DNA from: Deinococcus aerolatus | Lineage (GTDB): Bacteria; Deinococcota; Deinococci; Deinococcales; Deinococcaceae | Assembly: GCF_014647055.1 (NCBI RefSeq) | Contig: NZ_BMOL01000001.1 | Coordinates: 362,501-426,500, forward strand | Length of the DNA stretch: 64,000 nt | Direction of reading: 5' to 3' | Program-made: the position numbers and the translations under genes | In this document: positions 31,863-46,286 of the stretch, one piece after another | How positions within the stretch are numbered: the first letter of the stretch is position 1 | Layout of the letters: the number at the start of each line of letters is the position of its first letter | The notes under the pieces: generated by a model | The model's database searches: none | What the model was told of the DNA's origin: nothing | What the model saw: the letters and a program-made list of their open reading frames with translations, nothing else

Positions 31863-31867
31863 GCACC

Positions 31868-32980
<1,113 letters not shown>

Positions 32981-33074
32981 GGCCGCCCCCGCCCACCTTC
33001 AGGGGCCGCCGAGCCGGGGCAACACCCAGGACGCCGCCTATCTTTGGGCGCTGCCCCGGCTTAGCCTGAAGCCC

Positions 33075-33881
33075 ATGCCCACCCCAGCCCCCCAGTCCCA
33101 GGAGGAACTCAAGTCTGCCCGCCTGACCACCCTGGGGTATCTGGACGCGCTGCTGGACGGACCCATGATTGTCCTGAGCTTTGTGTGGCTGGGGCTGCTG
33201 GTGCTGGACCTGGTGCAGGGCCTGTCACCGTTTTTCCAGGGCGTCAGCAACGTGATCTGGGGACTGTTCGTGCTGGATTTCGGGCTGTCCATCACGCTGG
33301 CCCCCGACAAGTCGGACTATCTGCGGCGCAACTGGCTGACCGCGCTGAGCCTGCTGCTGCCCGCGCTGCGGATTCTGCGGGCCTTCCGGGGCCTCCGGGC
33401 GCTGCGCGTCCTGCGGGCCACCCGCGGCACCAATCTGCTGCGAATCCTGACCACCCTGAACCGGGGGCTGCGGACCCTGCAGCGCACGCTGCGCCGCCGG
33501 GGACTGGGCTTCGTGCTGGGGGCAACCGCGCTGGTGGCGCTGGCCGGGGCGGCGGGCATGGCGTCGTTCGAGGCGGAGCAGGGCGGCGCCCCGCAGGGCT
33601 TCGTGCAGTGGCTGTACTGGGTGGGCATGCTGCTCACCAGCCTGGGATCGGACTACTGGCCGGTCACGGGCGAGGGCCGCACCCTGACCTTCCTGCTGGC
33701 GCTGTACGGCTTCGCGGTCTTCGGCTACATTACGGCGGCGCTGGCCAGTCTGTTCGTGGGGGTGGACCAGAGCACGCTGCCCGACGACGACGAGGTCAAC
33801 AACGAGGCGCTGGGTCGGACGCTGCGCGAGCTGCGCGGCGAGATCGCGGGGCTGCGCGAGGAGCTGCGCCGCGCCCCGTAG
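33075..33881 (+). CDS. Voltage-sensor ion-channel-like membrane protein, atypical pore filter
   Basis: The 268 aa protein has a voltage-gated cation channel layout: helices at about 30-48 and 58-75, an Arg-rich S4-like stretch (residues 99-125, RILRAFRGLRALRVLRATRG), a fifth helix at 147-165, a pore loop and a last helix at about 205-225, then an acidic coiled tail. The pore loop reads TSLGSDYWP (188-196) where a potassium channel has T-x-G-[YF]-G-D followed by Pro. The second glycine is absent, so potassium selectivity is doubtful. ATG 33075 is seven bases after TAGCCT (leaderless). The partner gene after it is a peptidase, unrelated. Confidence 0.78.
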   Translation: MPTPAPQSQEELKSARLTTLGYLDALLDGPMIVLSFVWLGLLVLDLVQGLSPFFQGVSNVIWGLFVLDFGLSITLAPDKSDYLRRNWLTALSLLLPALRILRAFRGLRALRVLRATRGTNLLRILTTLNRGLRTLQRTLRRRGLGFVLGATALVALAGAAGMASFEAEQGGAPQGFVQWLYWVGMLLTSLGSDYWPVTGEGRTLTFLLALYGFAVFGYITAALASLFVGVDQSTLPDDDEVNNEALGRTLRELRGEIAGLREELRRAP

Positions 33882-33904
33882 GCCTACGCCGCATAATCGG
33901 GGGC

Positions 33905-35137
33905 ATGACCTCTCCTGTGGACCGGATGCGTGCCGCCCTTCAGACCACCGATCTGGACGGCTGGCTGATCTACGATTTCCAGAACCTCAACCCACACGCC
34001 CGCCGCGTACTGGATCTGCCGGGCGGCGCGTTCCTGACCCGGCGCTTTTTCGTGTACGTGCCGCGCGGGGGCCAGGCCGTGCTGCTGCACAACCACATCG
34101 AGGGCGGCACCTGGGGTGAGATCACGCGCGGCTGGGACATCGAGCGGCGGGCCTTCGGCTCCCACGCGGAGCTGGACGCCGCCCTGAAAAAAGTGGTGGC
34201 CGGGCAGCGCGTGGCGATGGAATACAGCCCGAACGGGGCCGTGCCCTACGTCAGTCGGGTGGACGCCGGAACGCTGGAGCGCGTGCGGGCGGCGGGGGCC
34301 GCAGACGTCGTGAGCAGCGCAGACCTGCTGCAATCCTTCCTGGCGTGGTCTGAGGACGATCTGGCCGCCCACAGACGCGCCGCCGCCCTGCTGATGCGCG
34401 CCAAGGACGACGCCTACTGGCTGATCCACGAGCGGCTGAAGGCGGGCGAGGCCATCACCGAACTGGAGGTTCAGGGCAAGATCATGGACGCCATCGCCGG
34501 CGCGGGCATGAACGCGGGGCATCCGGTCAACGTCAGTTTCGGCGTGAACGCGGCGGATTCCCATTACGAGCCGGGCGGCGACAAGAACGCCACGCTGGAG
34601 CAGGGACAGTGCGTCCTGATCGACCTGTGGGCGCAGGAGCCGGGCCGCCCCTTTGCGGACGTGACCTGGGTGGGTCACGCGGGCCAGCCCTCCGCCGAGT
34701 ACCGCGAGGCCTGGGCAGCGGTGCGGGCCGCGCGAGACACGGCGCTGGACGTGTTGAACTCAAGGTTCGAGGCCGAGGGCTGGGGCAGACTGCAGGGCTG
34801 GGAACTGGACCGCGCCGCGCGCGACGCGATGGGGCCCCACTGGGCGCCGTCCTTCTTCCACCGTACCGGCCACGATCTGGGGGTGCAGATTCACGGCTCC
34901 GGCGCAAACCTGGACGACTACGAGACCCGCGACACCCGCACCCTGACGCCGGGGCTGGCCGTCACGGTAGAACCCGGCACCTACCCTGCCGCCAAGGGCT
35001 TCGGCATCCGCACCGAGGTGGACGTGTACCTGTCGCCGGACGGCCCCGAGGTCACCACCGACGTGCAGCGTGAGCCGTTCGTGCTGGGCGTGGGCGAGTG
35101 GGCGGCGGTGCGGGCTGCCGGGTACGGCGCGCAGTAG
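33905..35137 (+). CDS. M24 family metallopeptidase (Xaa-Pro peptidase type)
   Basis: This is a pita-bread-fold peptidase acting on Xaa-Pro bonds or a related substrate. The 410 aa protein has the non-catalytic N-domain (MTSPVDRMRAALQTTDLDGWLIYDFQNLNP) and the C-domain with metal ligands in order: VLIDLWAQ, FADVTWVG, FHRTGHDLGVQIHG, VEPGTYP, and FGIRTEVDVY. The active-site order D-D-H-E-E seems complete. CATAAT seven bases before ATG 33905 again marks a leaderless start, which rules out the longer frame from 33185 that overlaps the channel gene. Confidence 0.92.
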   Translation: MTSPVDRMRAALQTTDLDGWLIYDFQNLNPHARRVLDLPGGAFLTRRFFVYVPRGGQAVLLHNHIEGGTWGEITRGWDIERRAFGSHAELDAALKKVVAGQRVAMEYSPNGAVPYVSRVDAGTLERVRAAGAADVVSSADLLQSFLAWSEDDLAAHRRAAALLMRAKDDAYWLIHERLKAGEAITELEVQGKIMDAIAGAGMNAGHPVNVSFGVNAADSHYEPGGDKNATLEQGQCVLIDLWAQEPGRPFADVTWVGHAGQPSAEYREAWAAVRAARDTALDVLNSRFEAEGWGRLQGWELDRAARDAMGPHWAPSFFHRTGHDLGVQIHGSGANLDDYETRDTRTLTPGLAVTVEPGTYPAAKGFGIRTEVDVYLSPDGPEVTTDVQREPFVLGVGEWAAVRAAGYGAQ

Positions 35138-35213
35138 GCCCACTGGCACGCGCCTTAGCGTTCCCACAACCCCGCGCGGCCACACCTGCACGCCCAGCGG
35201 GTAGGCTGGGGGC

Positions 35214-35897
35214 ATGGCAAACCTCAGCTCCTCGACAGTAATGCTCACGGGGGCGGGCGGGGCGCTGGCCACCGCGATTGCCCAGGAACTTGACGACGCC
35301 GGCGCGCAGATGGTGCTGGTGGGGCGCGGCGAGACCCTGGCCCGCGCTGCCGACCGCTTTCCCGCCACCGAAGTGATCGATACCGATCTGTCGGACCCAG
35401 CCAGCGTGGCGCAACTGAAGAAGGTCAAGGTGGACATCCTGGTGCACACGGCCGGGGCCTACGCCATGCAGCCGGTACAGAAGGCCACTACCGACGATCT
35501 GCGGGCCATGCTGGACGCCAACTTCCTGACGATGTTCCACGCGGTCCAGGGCGTGCTGCCCAACATGCTCAGGAACAAGGACGGCATCATCCTGGGGGTC
35601 AGCGCGGCGCAGGCGGCCCGGGGCAGCGGCCCCGGCGCGGCGCTATATACCGCCAGCAAGGCGGCGCTCGGCGCGTACCTCAACAGCCTGAACGACGAGT
35701 TGAAGACCAGAGGCGTCCGCGGCTGCGTGCTGTACCCGATGGGCGCGATCGATACCCCGGCCAACCGCGACGCGGGCCTGAAATGGGAAAAGATGATCGA
35801 CCCGCGCGGCCTCGCCAAGAGTGTGGCCCACATCCTGACCCGCCCGGACCGCGCCCACATCACCGAACTGAAGGTGTACCCGGACGAGGAGGAGTAA
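35214..35897 (+). CDS. Short-chain dehydrogenase/reductase
   Basis: An NAD(P)-dependent oxidoreductase of 227 aa with unknown substrate. It shows the cofactor motif TGAGGALATAIA (12-23), the N-[AS]-[GA] equivalent HTAGAY (82-87), and the catalytic pair YTASK (about 143-147). The Ser before it is in LGVSAAQAARG. The cofactor loop LVGRGETL suggests NADP(H), as it has Arg after beta-2. TAGGCT six bases before ATG 35214 marks a leaderless start. Confidence 0.9.
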   Translation: MANLSSSTVMLTGAGGALATAIAQELDDAGAQMVLVGRGETLARAADRFPATEVIDTDLSDPASVAQLKKVKVDILVHTAGAYAMQPVQKATTDDLRAMLDANFLTMFHAVQGVLPNMLRNKDGIILGVSAAQAARGSGPGAALYTASKAALGAYLNSLNDELKTRGVRGCVLYPMGAIDTPANRDAGLKWEKMIDPRGLAKSVAHILTRPDRAHITELKVYPDEEE

Positions 35898-35998
35898 CCA
35901 AACCCGTTGACGCTGAAGACAGTTCCGGATCTCCACACCCACTGTGCAGCGCGACAACTTCGAAAGAATCGGCGCTGGGCAGGCCAGAGAAGAGAAAC

Positions 35999-36309
35999 AT
36001 GACCACGAAGGCTGACCTGCTGTATGGACCACCCCGGCCACCGTCAGGCTGCTGCTGGCTGACCGCACCGAACATGGCATTTCTGCCGGGGAGTGGACGC
36101 CGCTGGTTCAGGCCTTTCTTGGTGGCATGGCGCAGCTCGGAAAAATTGCACAGGATGAACGCGAACCTGAGCGCACGTTCTACCCGCCCACGGCCTCTGC
36201 ACCCAGCTGGACGGTGGGCTATAAACTCACCATGAGTGTGGCCAAGCACAACGCCTATCATTTCGGGCAGATCGCGCTGGTCCGGCGACTCTTGGGCGCC
36301 AGGACCTGA
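35999..36309 (+). pseudogene. DinB-family protein remnant, frameshifted and shortened
   Basis: DinB-like proteins are four-helix bundles with a three-His metal site, some acting as thiol transferases. The gene starts MTTKADLLYG from ATG 35999, shifts frame near 36027 (one base lost in TATGG), then reads TTPATVRLLLADRTEHGISAGEWTPLVQAFLGGMAQLGKIA and ends MSVAKHNAYHFGQIALVRRLLGA, the typical last helix with HNAYHxGQ. The middle segment that would carry the first His is missing, so the whole is about 50-60 residues short. It is very unlikely to be functional. Confidence 0.78.
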
Positions 36310-36321
36310 CCTGCTCCGTTT

Positions 36322-36723
36322 CTACTCCAACTTCCCGGTAAAATTTCCCTCCCAGGCATTCAGGATGCGTCCGCCCTGCACCAGCAAGACGGTGGGATAG
36401 GCGCTGACCTTCAGGGCGCGGGCGAAGGCGGTGGCCCCGTCGCCGCGCCAGGGGTTGAGACCAGTCGGCGCCGGCGCGGGCGTGCCCTCGGCGTTCACGG
36501 CCCGCACCGGCAGGTCGCTGTCCATCACGGCCTGCCACAGCTCGCCCAGGTCGCCGCAGTCGTGGCTGTAGACCACCACCACCTCGCGGCCCCCGGTCCC
36601 CTCCGTCCACGGGTGGGCGGGCAGCAGATCACCCAGGCGCACGCGGGCCTCGGCGCTGCTCAGGGAGGGCACTGTTCCCAGCGCAAGAAGCAGCGTCAGC
36701 AGCGGGGCATGTCGGTGGCTCAT
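36322..36723 (-). CDS. Secreted thioredoxin-fold protein lacking a CxxC motif, 133 aa
   Basis: A signal peptide (HAPLLTLLLALGTVPSLSSA) precedes a small thioredoxin-like domain: REVVVVYSHDCGDLGELWQAVMDSD at the usual active-site position, and KVSAYPTVLLVQGGRILNAWEGN with the cis-Pro loop and following strand. The active site has one cysteine (DCGDL), so it is not a classical disulfide exchange enzyme. It could act as a single-thiol binder or in redox sensing. ATG 36723 is chosen, with CATGAT seven bases upstream. It follows the PBP gene on the same strand after a hairpin. Confidence 0.68.
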   Translation of the reverse strand: MSHRHAPLLTLLLALGTVPSLSSAEARVRLGDLLPAHPWTEGTGGREVVVVYSHDCGDLGELWQAVMDSDLPVRAVNAEGTPAPAPTGLNPWRGDGATAFARALKVSAYPTVLLVQGGRILNAWEGNFTGKLE

Positions 36724-36741
36724 GGGCCGCATCATGCCTCG

Positions 36742-36770
36742 CCGCCCCGCCCCTTTGCATGACGGGGCGG
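36742..36770 (-). terminator. Hairpin after the PBP gene
   Basis: CCGCCCCG (36742-36749) and CGGGGCGG (36763-36770) form an eight-base-pair stem. It separates the PBP operon from the downstream thioredoxin-fold gene. Confidence 0.5.
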
Positions 36771-36811
36771 TGAGGACGGCTCCGGACGATACCCAGCCCA
36801 GCCGGAGAGGG

Positions 36812-39199
<2,388 letters not shown>

Positions 39200-39243
39200 G
39201 GGGAGGACTCCACGGGGGCGGGGGGCGGCTGGGGGACGCGGGG

Positions 39244-39621
<378 letters not shown>

Positions 39622-39751
39622 ATGCCGCCCATGATAGTGCAGCCTGCATGAAAAAAAGAGAACCTGGAGGGTTTCTGACTGCCCTGCCTGCGCAATTGCC
39701 GCTCGCCTCACCGCGCCGGGTGGGGGCAGGCTGGTAGGGTCTGTGGTTGGT

Positions 39752-40885
39752 ATGACGGCCCTGACGACAGCATCCCCCAACCCCACCACGCCTCCCACCG
39801 GCGAGCGCGTGCTGTGCGCCATGTCCGGCGGCGTGGACAGCAGCGTGACGGCGGCGCTGCTCAAGGACGCCGGCTTTCACGTGGTGGGCGCGATGATGCG
39901 CTTCTGGCCCGACGACAAGCGCACCGACACCTTCGACAGCTGCTGCTCGCCCGACGCCGCCTACGAGGCCCGGCGCGTGGCCGAACAGGTGGGCGTGCCG
40001 TTCTACCTGCTCGACTACCGCGAGCAGTTCCAGCGTCACATCGTCGGCCCGTTTCTCGAGGAATACGCGCAGGGGCGCACGCCGAACCCGTGCGTGAACT
40101 GCAACACCAAGGTCAAGTTCGACGAGCTGGTCAAGAAGGCCAAGATGCTAGGCTGCCGTTACGTGGCGACCGGCCATTACGTCAAGCGCGTGGACACGGC
40201 AGATGGCGGCGTGGAATTCTGGCGGGGCGACGACCCGCAAAAGGACCAGACCTACTTTCTGTGGGGAACGCCCAGAGACGCCCTGCCGTACATCCTGTTC
40301 CCGGTGGGTGAGCTGGAAAAGCCCCGGGTGCGCGAGATTGCCGAGGAGCGCGGCCTGCTGACCGCCCGCAAGCCCGAAAGCCAGAACATCTGCTTCGTGC
40401 CGGGCAAGGTGCAGGACTTCGTGGCCGAACATCTGCCGCAGGCCACCGGCTTGATCCGCGAGATCGCCACGGGCGAGGTGGTCGGCGATCACCTGGGCAC
40501 GCAGTTCTACACGCTGGGCCAGAAGCGCGGCATGGGGCTGTACCAGTCCCACAAGGTGCGCCATATCGTGCACCTGGACCCGAAGACCAACACGGTCTGG
40601 GTGGGCGATTACGAGGACTGCCTGTGGGGCGGCCTACGGGCGTCGGGCGCCAACTACCTGTGCGATCTGGCCGACTTGCCGCGCGAGGTGGAGGTGCAGG
40701 TGCGCTACCGCACGAAGCCGGTGCGTGCCACTGTGACCCACGCCGACGAGCACGGCTTCGAGTTGCAGTTCCATGAGCCGCAGTTCGCCGTGGCCCCCGG
40801 CCAGAGCGCCGTGCTGTACAGCGGCCCCCGCCTGCTGGGCGGCGGGTTGATTGATGACCACGCGCGGGACCTGCCAGCGATCTGA
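39752..40885 (+). CDS. mnmA: tRNA-specific 2-thiouridylase
   Basis: MnmA thiolates uridine 34 of tRNA-Lys, -Glu and -Gln using ATP and a sulfur relay. The 377 aa protein has the PP-loop SGGVDSSV, FDSCCSPDAAYEARRVA, the catalytic Cys in TPNPCVNCNTKVKFDEL and the second Cys in SQNICFVPG, and the HNxHxGQxx-like FYTLGQKRGMGL. TAGGGT at 39735-39740 is 11 bases before ATG 39752, giving a very short leader; GTG 39743 is less likely. It ends at a perfect bidirectional hairpin shared with the convergent sugar importer operon. Confidence 0.96.
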   Translation: MTALTTASPNPTTPPTGERVLCAMSGGVDSSVTAALLKDAGFHVVGAMMRFWPDDKRTDTFDSCCSPDAAYEARRVAEQVGVPFYLLDYREQFQRHIVGPFLEEYAQGRTPNPCVNCNTKVKFDELVKKAKMLGCRYVATGHYVKRVDTADGGVEFWRGDDPQKDQTYFLWGTPRDALPYILFPVGELEKPRVREIAEERGLLTARKPESQNICFVPGKVQDFVAEHLPQATGLIREIATGEVVGDHLGTQFYTLGQKRGMGLYQSHKVRHIVHLDPKTNTVWVGDYEDCLWGGLRASGANYLCDLADLPREVEVQVRYRTKPVRATVTHADEHGFELQFHEPQFAVAPGQSAVLYSGPRLLGGGLIDDHARDLPAI

Positions 40886-40894
40886 CGCTTAACC

Positions 40895-40940
40895 GTCAAA
40901 GGGGCTCAGGAGGCACTGAAATCTCTTGAGCCCCTTTGAC
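40895..40940. terminator. Bidirectional terminator between mnmA and the sugar importer operon
   Basis: A 14-base-pair perfect stem joins GTCAAAGGGGCTCA (40895-40908) with its complement at 40927-40940. The loop is 18 bases. In the plus direction CTTTC follows. Confidence 0.85.
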
Positions 40941-40951
40941 CTTTCGCGCCG

Positions 40952-41803
40952 TTACCCCTTGACGCTCCCGGCCAGCAGACCACGCACGAAATATCGCCCC
41001 AGCACGATGTAGACCAGCAGCGTAGGCAGCGCTGCAAGAATGGCCCCGGCCATCGGCAGGTTCCACGACACCGCCTGACCGCCCGCGAGTTGCGACAGCG
41101 CATAGGTCACCGGCTGGCTGCTGGTGTTGGTCAGCGTGGCCGCGAACAGGAACTCGTTCCAGACTTGGGTGAACTGCCAGATGATCACCACCACGAAGCC
41201 GGGAATGCTGATCGGGAAAATCACGCGGGCATAGATCTGCCAGAAGCCTGCGCCGTCGATGGTGGCGGCCTCCACCAGCGCATCCGGCACGTCGGCGTAG
41301 AAGTTGCGGAAGATCAGGGTGGTGATGGGAATGCCGTACACCACGTGCGCCAGGATCAGGCCCCAGATGCTGCCGTACAGGCCCAGCGACTTGATGAACT
41401 GGAACAGCGGAATCAGCACCGCCTGATACGGGATGAACATGCCGAACAGCATTAGCGCGAACAGGGTGTTGGCCCCGCGGAAGCGCCATTTGCTCAGGGC
41501 GTAGCCGTTCAGGCTGCCCAGCAGGGCGCTGAGGATGGTGGCGGTCACGGCCAGAAACAGGCTGTTGAGCATGTTGCCGCCCACCTTGTCCCAGGCCTCC
41601 GCGAAGCTGGCCCAGTTGAGACGGGCAGGCCAGTGCCACGCGGTGGCCAACTCGATGGCGTTCGGGGTTTTGAGGGCAGTGGCAAACACAAGATAGATGG
41701 GCACCAGGAAAAACAGCGCTGCGACGATCAGCAGCAGGTAGGTCAGGACGCGGCCCAGGCCCAGCGAACGGCGCGGGGGGGCGGTGTGCGGAACGGCGGT
41801 CAT
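40952..41803 (-). CDS. Sugar ABC transporter permease (MalG-like)
   Basis: A 283 aa inner-membrane permease of the carbohydrate uptake 1 class. It has six helices, the first at [30 protein letters not shown], and the EAA loop [32 protein letters not shown] at about residues 174-205. Its ATG overlaps the stop of the MalF-like gene by four bases (ATGA), so they are coupled. It is the last gene of the operon; no ATPase follows. Confidence 0.93.
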   Translation of the reverse strand: MTAVPHTAPPRRSLGLGRVLTYLLLIVAALFFLVPIYLVFATALKTPNAIELATAWHWPARLNWASFAEAWDKVGGNMLNSLFLAVTATILSALLGSLNGYALSKWRFRGANTLFALMLFGMFIPYQAVLIPLFQFIKSLGLYGSIWGLILAHVVYGIPITTLIFRNFYADVPDALVEAATIDGAGFWQIYARVIFPISIPGFVVVIIWQFTQVWNEFLFAATLTNTSSQPVTYALSQLAGGQAVSWNLPMAGAILAALPTLLVYIVLGRYFVRGLLAGSVKG

Positions 41804-42924
41804 GGGTGTCCCTCCTCGCCCCGGAACTGGTTGGCCAGGTACGGCACGATCACAAAGGCCACCAGAATCAGCAGGATGGTGCCGATGGCCGCGCCCAGCG
41901 CGAACTGGTTCTGGCGGAAGCTGGTCAGATACATGTTCAGCGCCGGCACGCTGGCGGCAATGTTGTCCGGCCCGGCCATCGCGTACACCAGATCAAAGAT
42001 CTTGAGACTGATGTGGCCCAGGATGATCATGGCGCTGAGGGTGATAGGCGAGAGCAACGGGAAGATGACGAAGCGGTACATCTGGGCGTCCCGTGCGCCG
42101 TCCACCTTGGCGGCCTCGCGCAGTTCCTCGGGGATGCCGCGCAGCCCGGCCAGATACAGCGCCATGGTGTAGCCGCTCATCTGCCACACGGCGGCGATGA
42201 TGATGCCGATCATGGCGAGGTTAAAGCCGTGCAGCTCCGGCGCGGCCAGCAGCTTGACATTCGGCCCGACAAACACTGCCCAGCCGATCAGCAGCGCGGC
42301 GCAGACGGCGGCCACCAGTGTGCGGACGCGGTTGCCCTCGCGGGCGGCGCCCACCGCCAGAAACAGCAGCACCACGCCCACCACCGAGGCGGTGATCAGC
42401 GGCAGGGTGTTCCAGTCGAATTTCAGGACCGAGTCGTTGCTGGACAGCCACGCGAAGGTGGAGGGCGGGGCACCCAGCAGCGTGGGGGCCTGGTTCACGC
42501 CGCCCTGCGGCTGCAGCATCCAGCGCCAGATGGTGCCGGTCACGATGAAGCTCAGGCTCATGGGAAACAGGAAGATGGTGCGCCACAGGCCCTCACCCCT
42601 GGGGTTGCGGTCCAGGATCAGCGCCAGCCCCAGGCCCAGCCCCAGGCAGCCCAGAATGAAGAACACGGTGAAGAACAGTGTGTTGACCAGTTCCTGCCGG
42701 AAGCGCCCCTGCAGGAAGCCGCTGAACAGTTCAGAGTAGTTCTGCAGGCCTACCCAGCGGATGATGGGATCAAGTGCCAGCGCCTGCGCCGGGTCGTTGC
42801 CCCAGTCGGTCAGGCTGACGTACACCGTCCGCCCGATGAAGTAGTACACGAAAATGCCGATCAGGATGACGCTGGGCGCCAGCACGGCGACGGCCCACAG
42901 GCGGTCTTTGCTCATGCCTTTCAA
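41800..42924 (-). CDS. Sugar ABC transporter permease (MalF-like)
   Basis: A 374 aa permease partner of the preceding MalG-like protein. It has about eight helices and the EAA loop [33 protein letters not shown] long insertion between helices holds HxxxxN-type segments around [18 protein letters not shown]. The start is TTG at 42924, because AAGGAGG lies six bases before it; an ATG nine bases further in lacks a ribosome site. A 17-base-pair hairpin stands between it and the binding-protein gene. Confidence 0.93.
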   Translation of the reverse strand: MKGMSKDRLWAVAVLAPSVILIGIFVYYFIGRTVYVSLTDWGNDPAQALALDPIIRWVGLQNYSELFSGFLQGRFRQELVNTLFFTVFFILGCLGLGLGLALILDRNPRGEGLWRTIFLFPMSLSFIVTGTIWRWMLQPQGGVNQAPTLLGAPPSTFAWLSSNDSVLKFDWNTLPLITASVVGVVLLFLAVGAAREGNRVRTLVAAVCAALLIGWAVFVGPNVKLLAAPELHGFNLAMIGIIIAAVWQMSGYTMALYLAGLRGIPEELREAAKVDGARDAQMYRFVIFPLLSPITLSAMIILGHISLKIFDLVYAMAGPDNIAASVPALNMYLTSFRQNQFALGAAIGTILLILVAFVIVPYLANQFRGEEGHP

Positions 42925-42953
42925 GAGGGGCCTCCTTTACATGAACGAGAGGC

Positions 42954-43000
42954 GGCGGTGCGCGGCACGCAGTTGTTTCCACCGCGTGCCGCGCACCGCC
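42954..43000 (-). terminator. Intercistronic stem-loop between binding-protein and permease genes
   Basis: A 17-base-pair perfect stem (GGCGGTGCGCGGCACGC with its complement) spans 42954-42970 and 42984-43000. Such structures after a binding-protein gene usually cut transcription partly and protect the upstream mRNA, giving more receptor than permease. Confidence 0.75.
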
Positions 43001-43018
43001 TCCGGCGTGCTGAGGGTC

Positions 43019-44269
43019 TTACTGCCCGATGCCCGCGCGCGTGGCCAGGGCCTGCGCCGCGGCGGCGGCGCCCGCACTGTTCCTGGTGGCGACGAACTGG
43101 TCAATCACGGCCCCGAAGGCGCTCATGAAGCTCTCGGGGGCGACGGCGCCGTGGGCCATGCTGCCGACGATCTTGCTGTTCTTCCAGTCGGTGGCCGCAC
43201 TCTTGGAGTAGGTGTTGTACTTGCTCAGGTCACTGTCGGTGCGCGCGGCGATGCTGCCCTTAAGGGGATTGAAGGCGTCCTGGCCCTGCTTGCTGCCCAG
43301 CAGCTTGAGCCAGTTGATGGCCTCGGCGCGGTTCTTGGCGCCCTTGGGCAGACCGAAGGAGTCGGCCAGCATCACGAAGGTCTTGCTGGTGCCGGGGGCA
43401 GTGGCCCAGCCGAAGCCCTGACCGGGGGCCAGCTTCTTGGTGGTGGTGTAGTATCCGGCCGCCCAGTCGCCCATGATGTTAAACGCGCTCTGGCCGCTGA
43501 TGATGCGGTCACTGGCCTGTTGCCAGCTCAGGCCCGAGGCGTCCTTGTTGGCGCAGTCCATGACCTTGCCGAAGGTGGTGAAGGCCCCCACGACCTTGGG
43601 ATCGGTGAACTTGGTCTTGCCGGCCCACAGGTTTTCCCAGCCCTGCGCGCCCAGCGTGCCGATCATCACGTTTTCCCACAGGTGCTGCTGGGTCCAGTTC
43701 TCGCCCACCACCAGCGGCGCGGCCACGCCCTTTTTCTTCAGGGTGGCGCAGGTGTTGATGAATTCCGGCCAGGTCTTGGGCACCGTGACGCCCCACGCCT
43801 TGAGTTTGGCCGGGTTGTACCACATCACGTTGCTGCGGTGGACGTTGACCGGCACGCTCCAGATCCCGCCCTTGGAGCTGATCAGCTTGACCACGTCAGC
43901 CGGGAACGCCTTGGTCCAGCCCTCGGACTTGAACAGGCTGCTCAGGTCCTCCATGCGGCCCGCCACCACCCAGGTGCCGATCAGTTCCTGGCCGGCGTGG
44001 GCCTGGAAGGAGTCGGGCGGCGTGCCGCCGAGCATGCGGGTCTTGAGCACCGCCTTGGCGTTGGTGCCCGCGCCGCCCGACACTGTGGCGTTGTCCACCG
44101 TCACGCTGGGGTACTTCTCCTTGTACAGCTTGACCAAAGCCTCCAGGGCGGGGCCCTCGTCCCCGGCCCACCACGAGAAGATTTCCAGCTTGCCGGCGGC
44201 CAGCGCACTGGTCGTGGTGGCGAGGGCAGCGGCGATCAGCAGCGCTTTCTTAAACGGTGACTTGCTCAT
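43019..44269 (-). CDS. Sugar ABC transporter substrate-binding protein (glucose/mannose type)
   Basis: This is a 416 aa lipid-free secreted receptor (family 1). A signal peptide ([18 protein letters not shown]) is followed by [28 protein letters not shown], a block shared with glucose/mannose-binding proteins of Thermus and Pseudomonas, and later [31 protein letters not shown] and [20 protein letters not shown] six bases upstream supports ATG 44269. It heads the operon; the transport ATPase must be shared from elsewhere, as is common for this class. Confidence 0.92.
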   Translation of the reverse strand: MSKSPFKKALLIAAALATTTSALAAGKLEIFSWWAGDEGPALEALVKLYKEKYPSVTVDNATVSGGAGTNAKAVLKTRMLGGTPPDSFQAHAGQELIGTWVVAGRMEDLSSLFKSEGWTKAFPADVVKLISSKGGIWSVPVNVHRSNVMWYNPAKLKAWGVTVPKTWPEFINTCATLKKKGVAAPLVVGENWTQQHLWENVMIGTLGAQGWENLWAGKTKFTDPKVVGAFTTFGKVMDCANKDASGLSWQQASDRIISGQSAFNIMGDWAAGYYTTTKKLAPGQGFGWATAPGTSKTFVMLADSFGLPKGAKNRAEAINWLKLLGSKQGQDAFNPLKGSIAARTDSDLSKYNTYSKSAATDWKNSKIVGSMAHGAVAPESFMSAFGAVIDQFVATRNSAGAAAAAQALATRAGIGQ

Positions 44270-44403
44270 GGGTTCCTCCGTGGTGGCTGAGACGGGAAAA
44301 GGCGACAGAAGAGAAAGAGGCGGCGGCGCAGATCGGGTGCGGGAGCCTCGTGGACGAACTGGGTTCGCATGTCTGTCTAACAGGTACGGACCTCATGCTG
44401 CGC

Positions 44404-44427
44404 CAATTGCGACATGTTTGTCAATTG
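44404..44427. promoter_or_regulatory. Inverted repeat upstream of the sugar importer operon
   Basis: CAATTG at 44404-44409 is repeated at 44422-44427 with a 12-base spacer holding ACATGT. On the minus strand it overlaps TTGACA. It may be the operator or -35 region of the sugar operon; no clear -10 follows at the right distance. The 44270-44491 gap holds no gene. Confidence 0.4.
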
Positions 44428-44491
44428 ACGTCGACTGGATGACCCTAGGCCGGTTGAACATGGTTCTGGCCAGCCAGAAAAGACTGCGGGC

Positions 44492-46045
<1,554 letters not shown>

Positions 46046-46052
46046 ACGCGCG

Positions 46053-46058
46053 AGTATA
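46053..46058 (-). promoter_or_regulatory. -10 box of a leaderless lysS transcript
   Basis: TATACT (minus strand), seven bases before ATG 46045. Confidence 0.65.
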
Positions 46059-46223
46059 GACGCCGCCCCCCGGACGCGCCGTGTGGCGGGACCGGTTGCC
46101 GCCCGTCACATTGAACGGTGGCCTGCGGGCGCTGAGTTCTGGGGTGAAGCTGGGCGGTGGCCCTGACCGACCGTTTCCCGCCGCGTTGCTGAACCGGGCA
46201 GGACACTGCCGCCCAAGGGCGGA

Positions 46224-46255
46224 GGGCAGCGGGCCTGATCACGCGCCCGCTGCCC
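46224..46255. terminator. Hairpin after greA
   Basis: GGGCAGCGGGC (46224-46234) and GCCCGCTGCCC (46245-46255) form an 11-base-pair stem with a ten-base loop, 32 bases past the greA stop. No T tract follows on the minus strand. Confidence 0.55.
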
Positions 46256-46286
46256 CCTGTTTTCCCTCTGAGTTTTCCCTCTGCCC

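Noticed and set aside
33185..33904. In-frame upstream extension of the M24 peptidase gene
   Set aside because: It overlaps the channel gene in another frame; the leaderless -10 box places the start at 33905.
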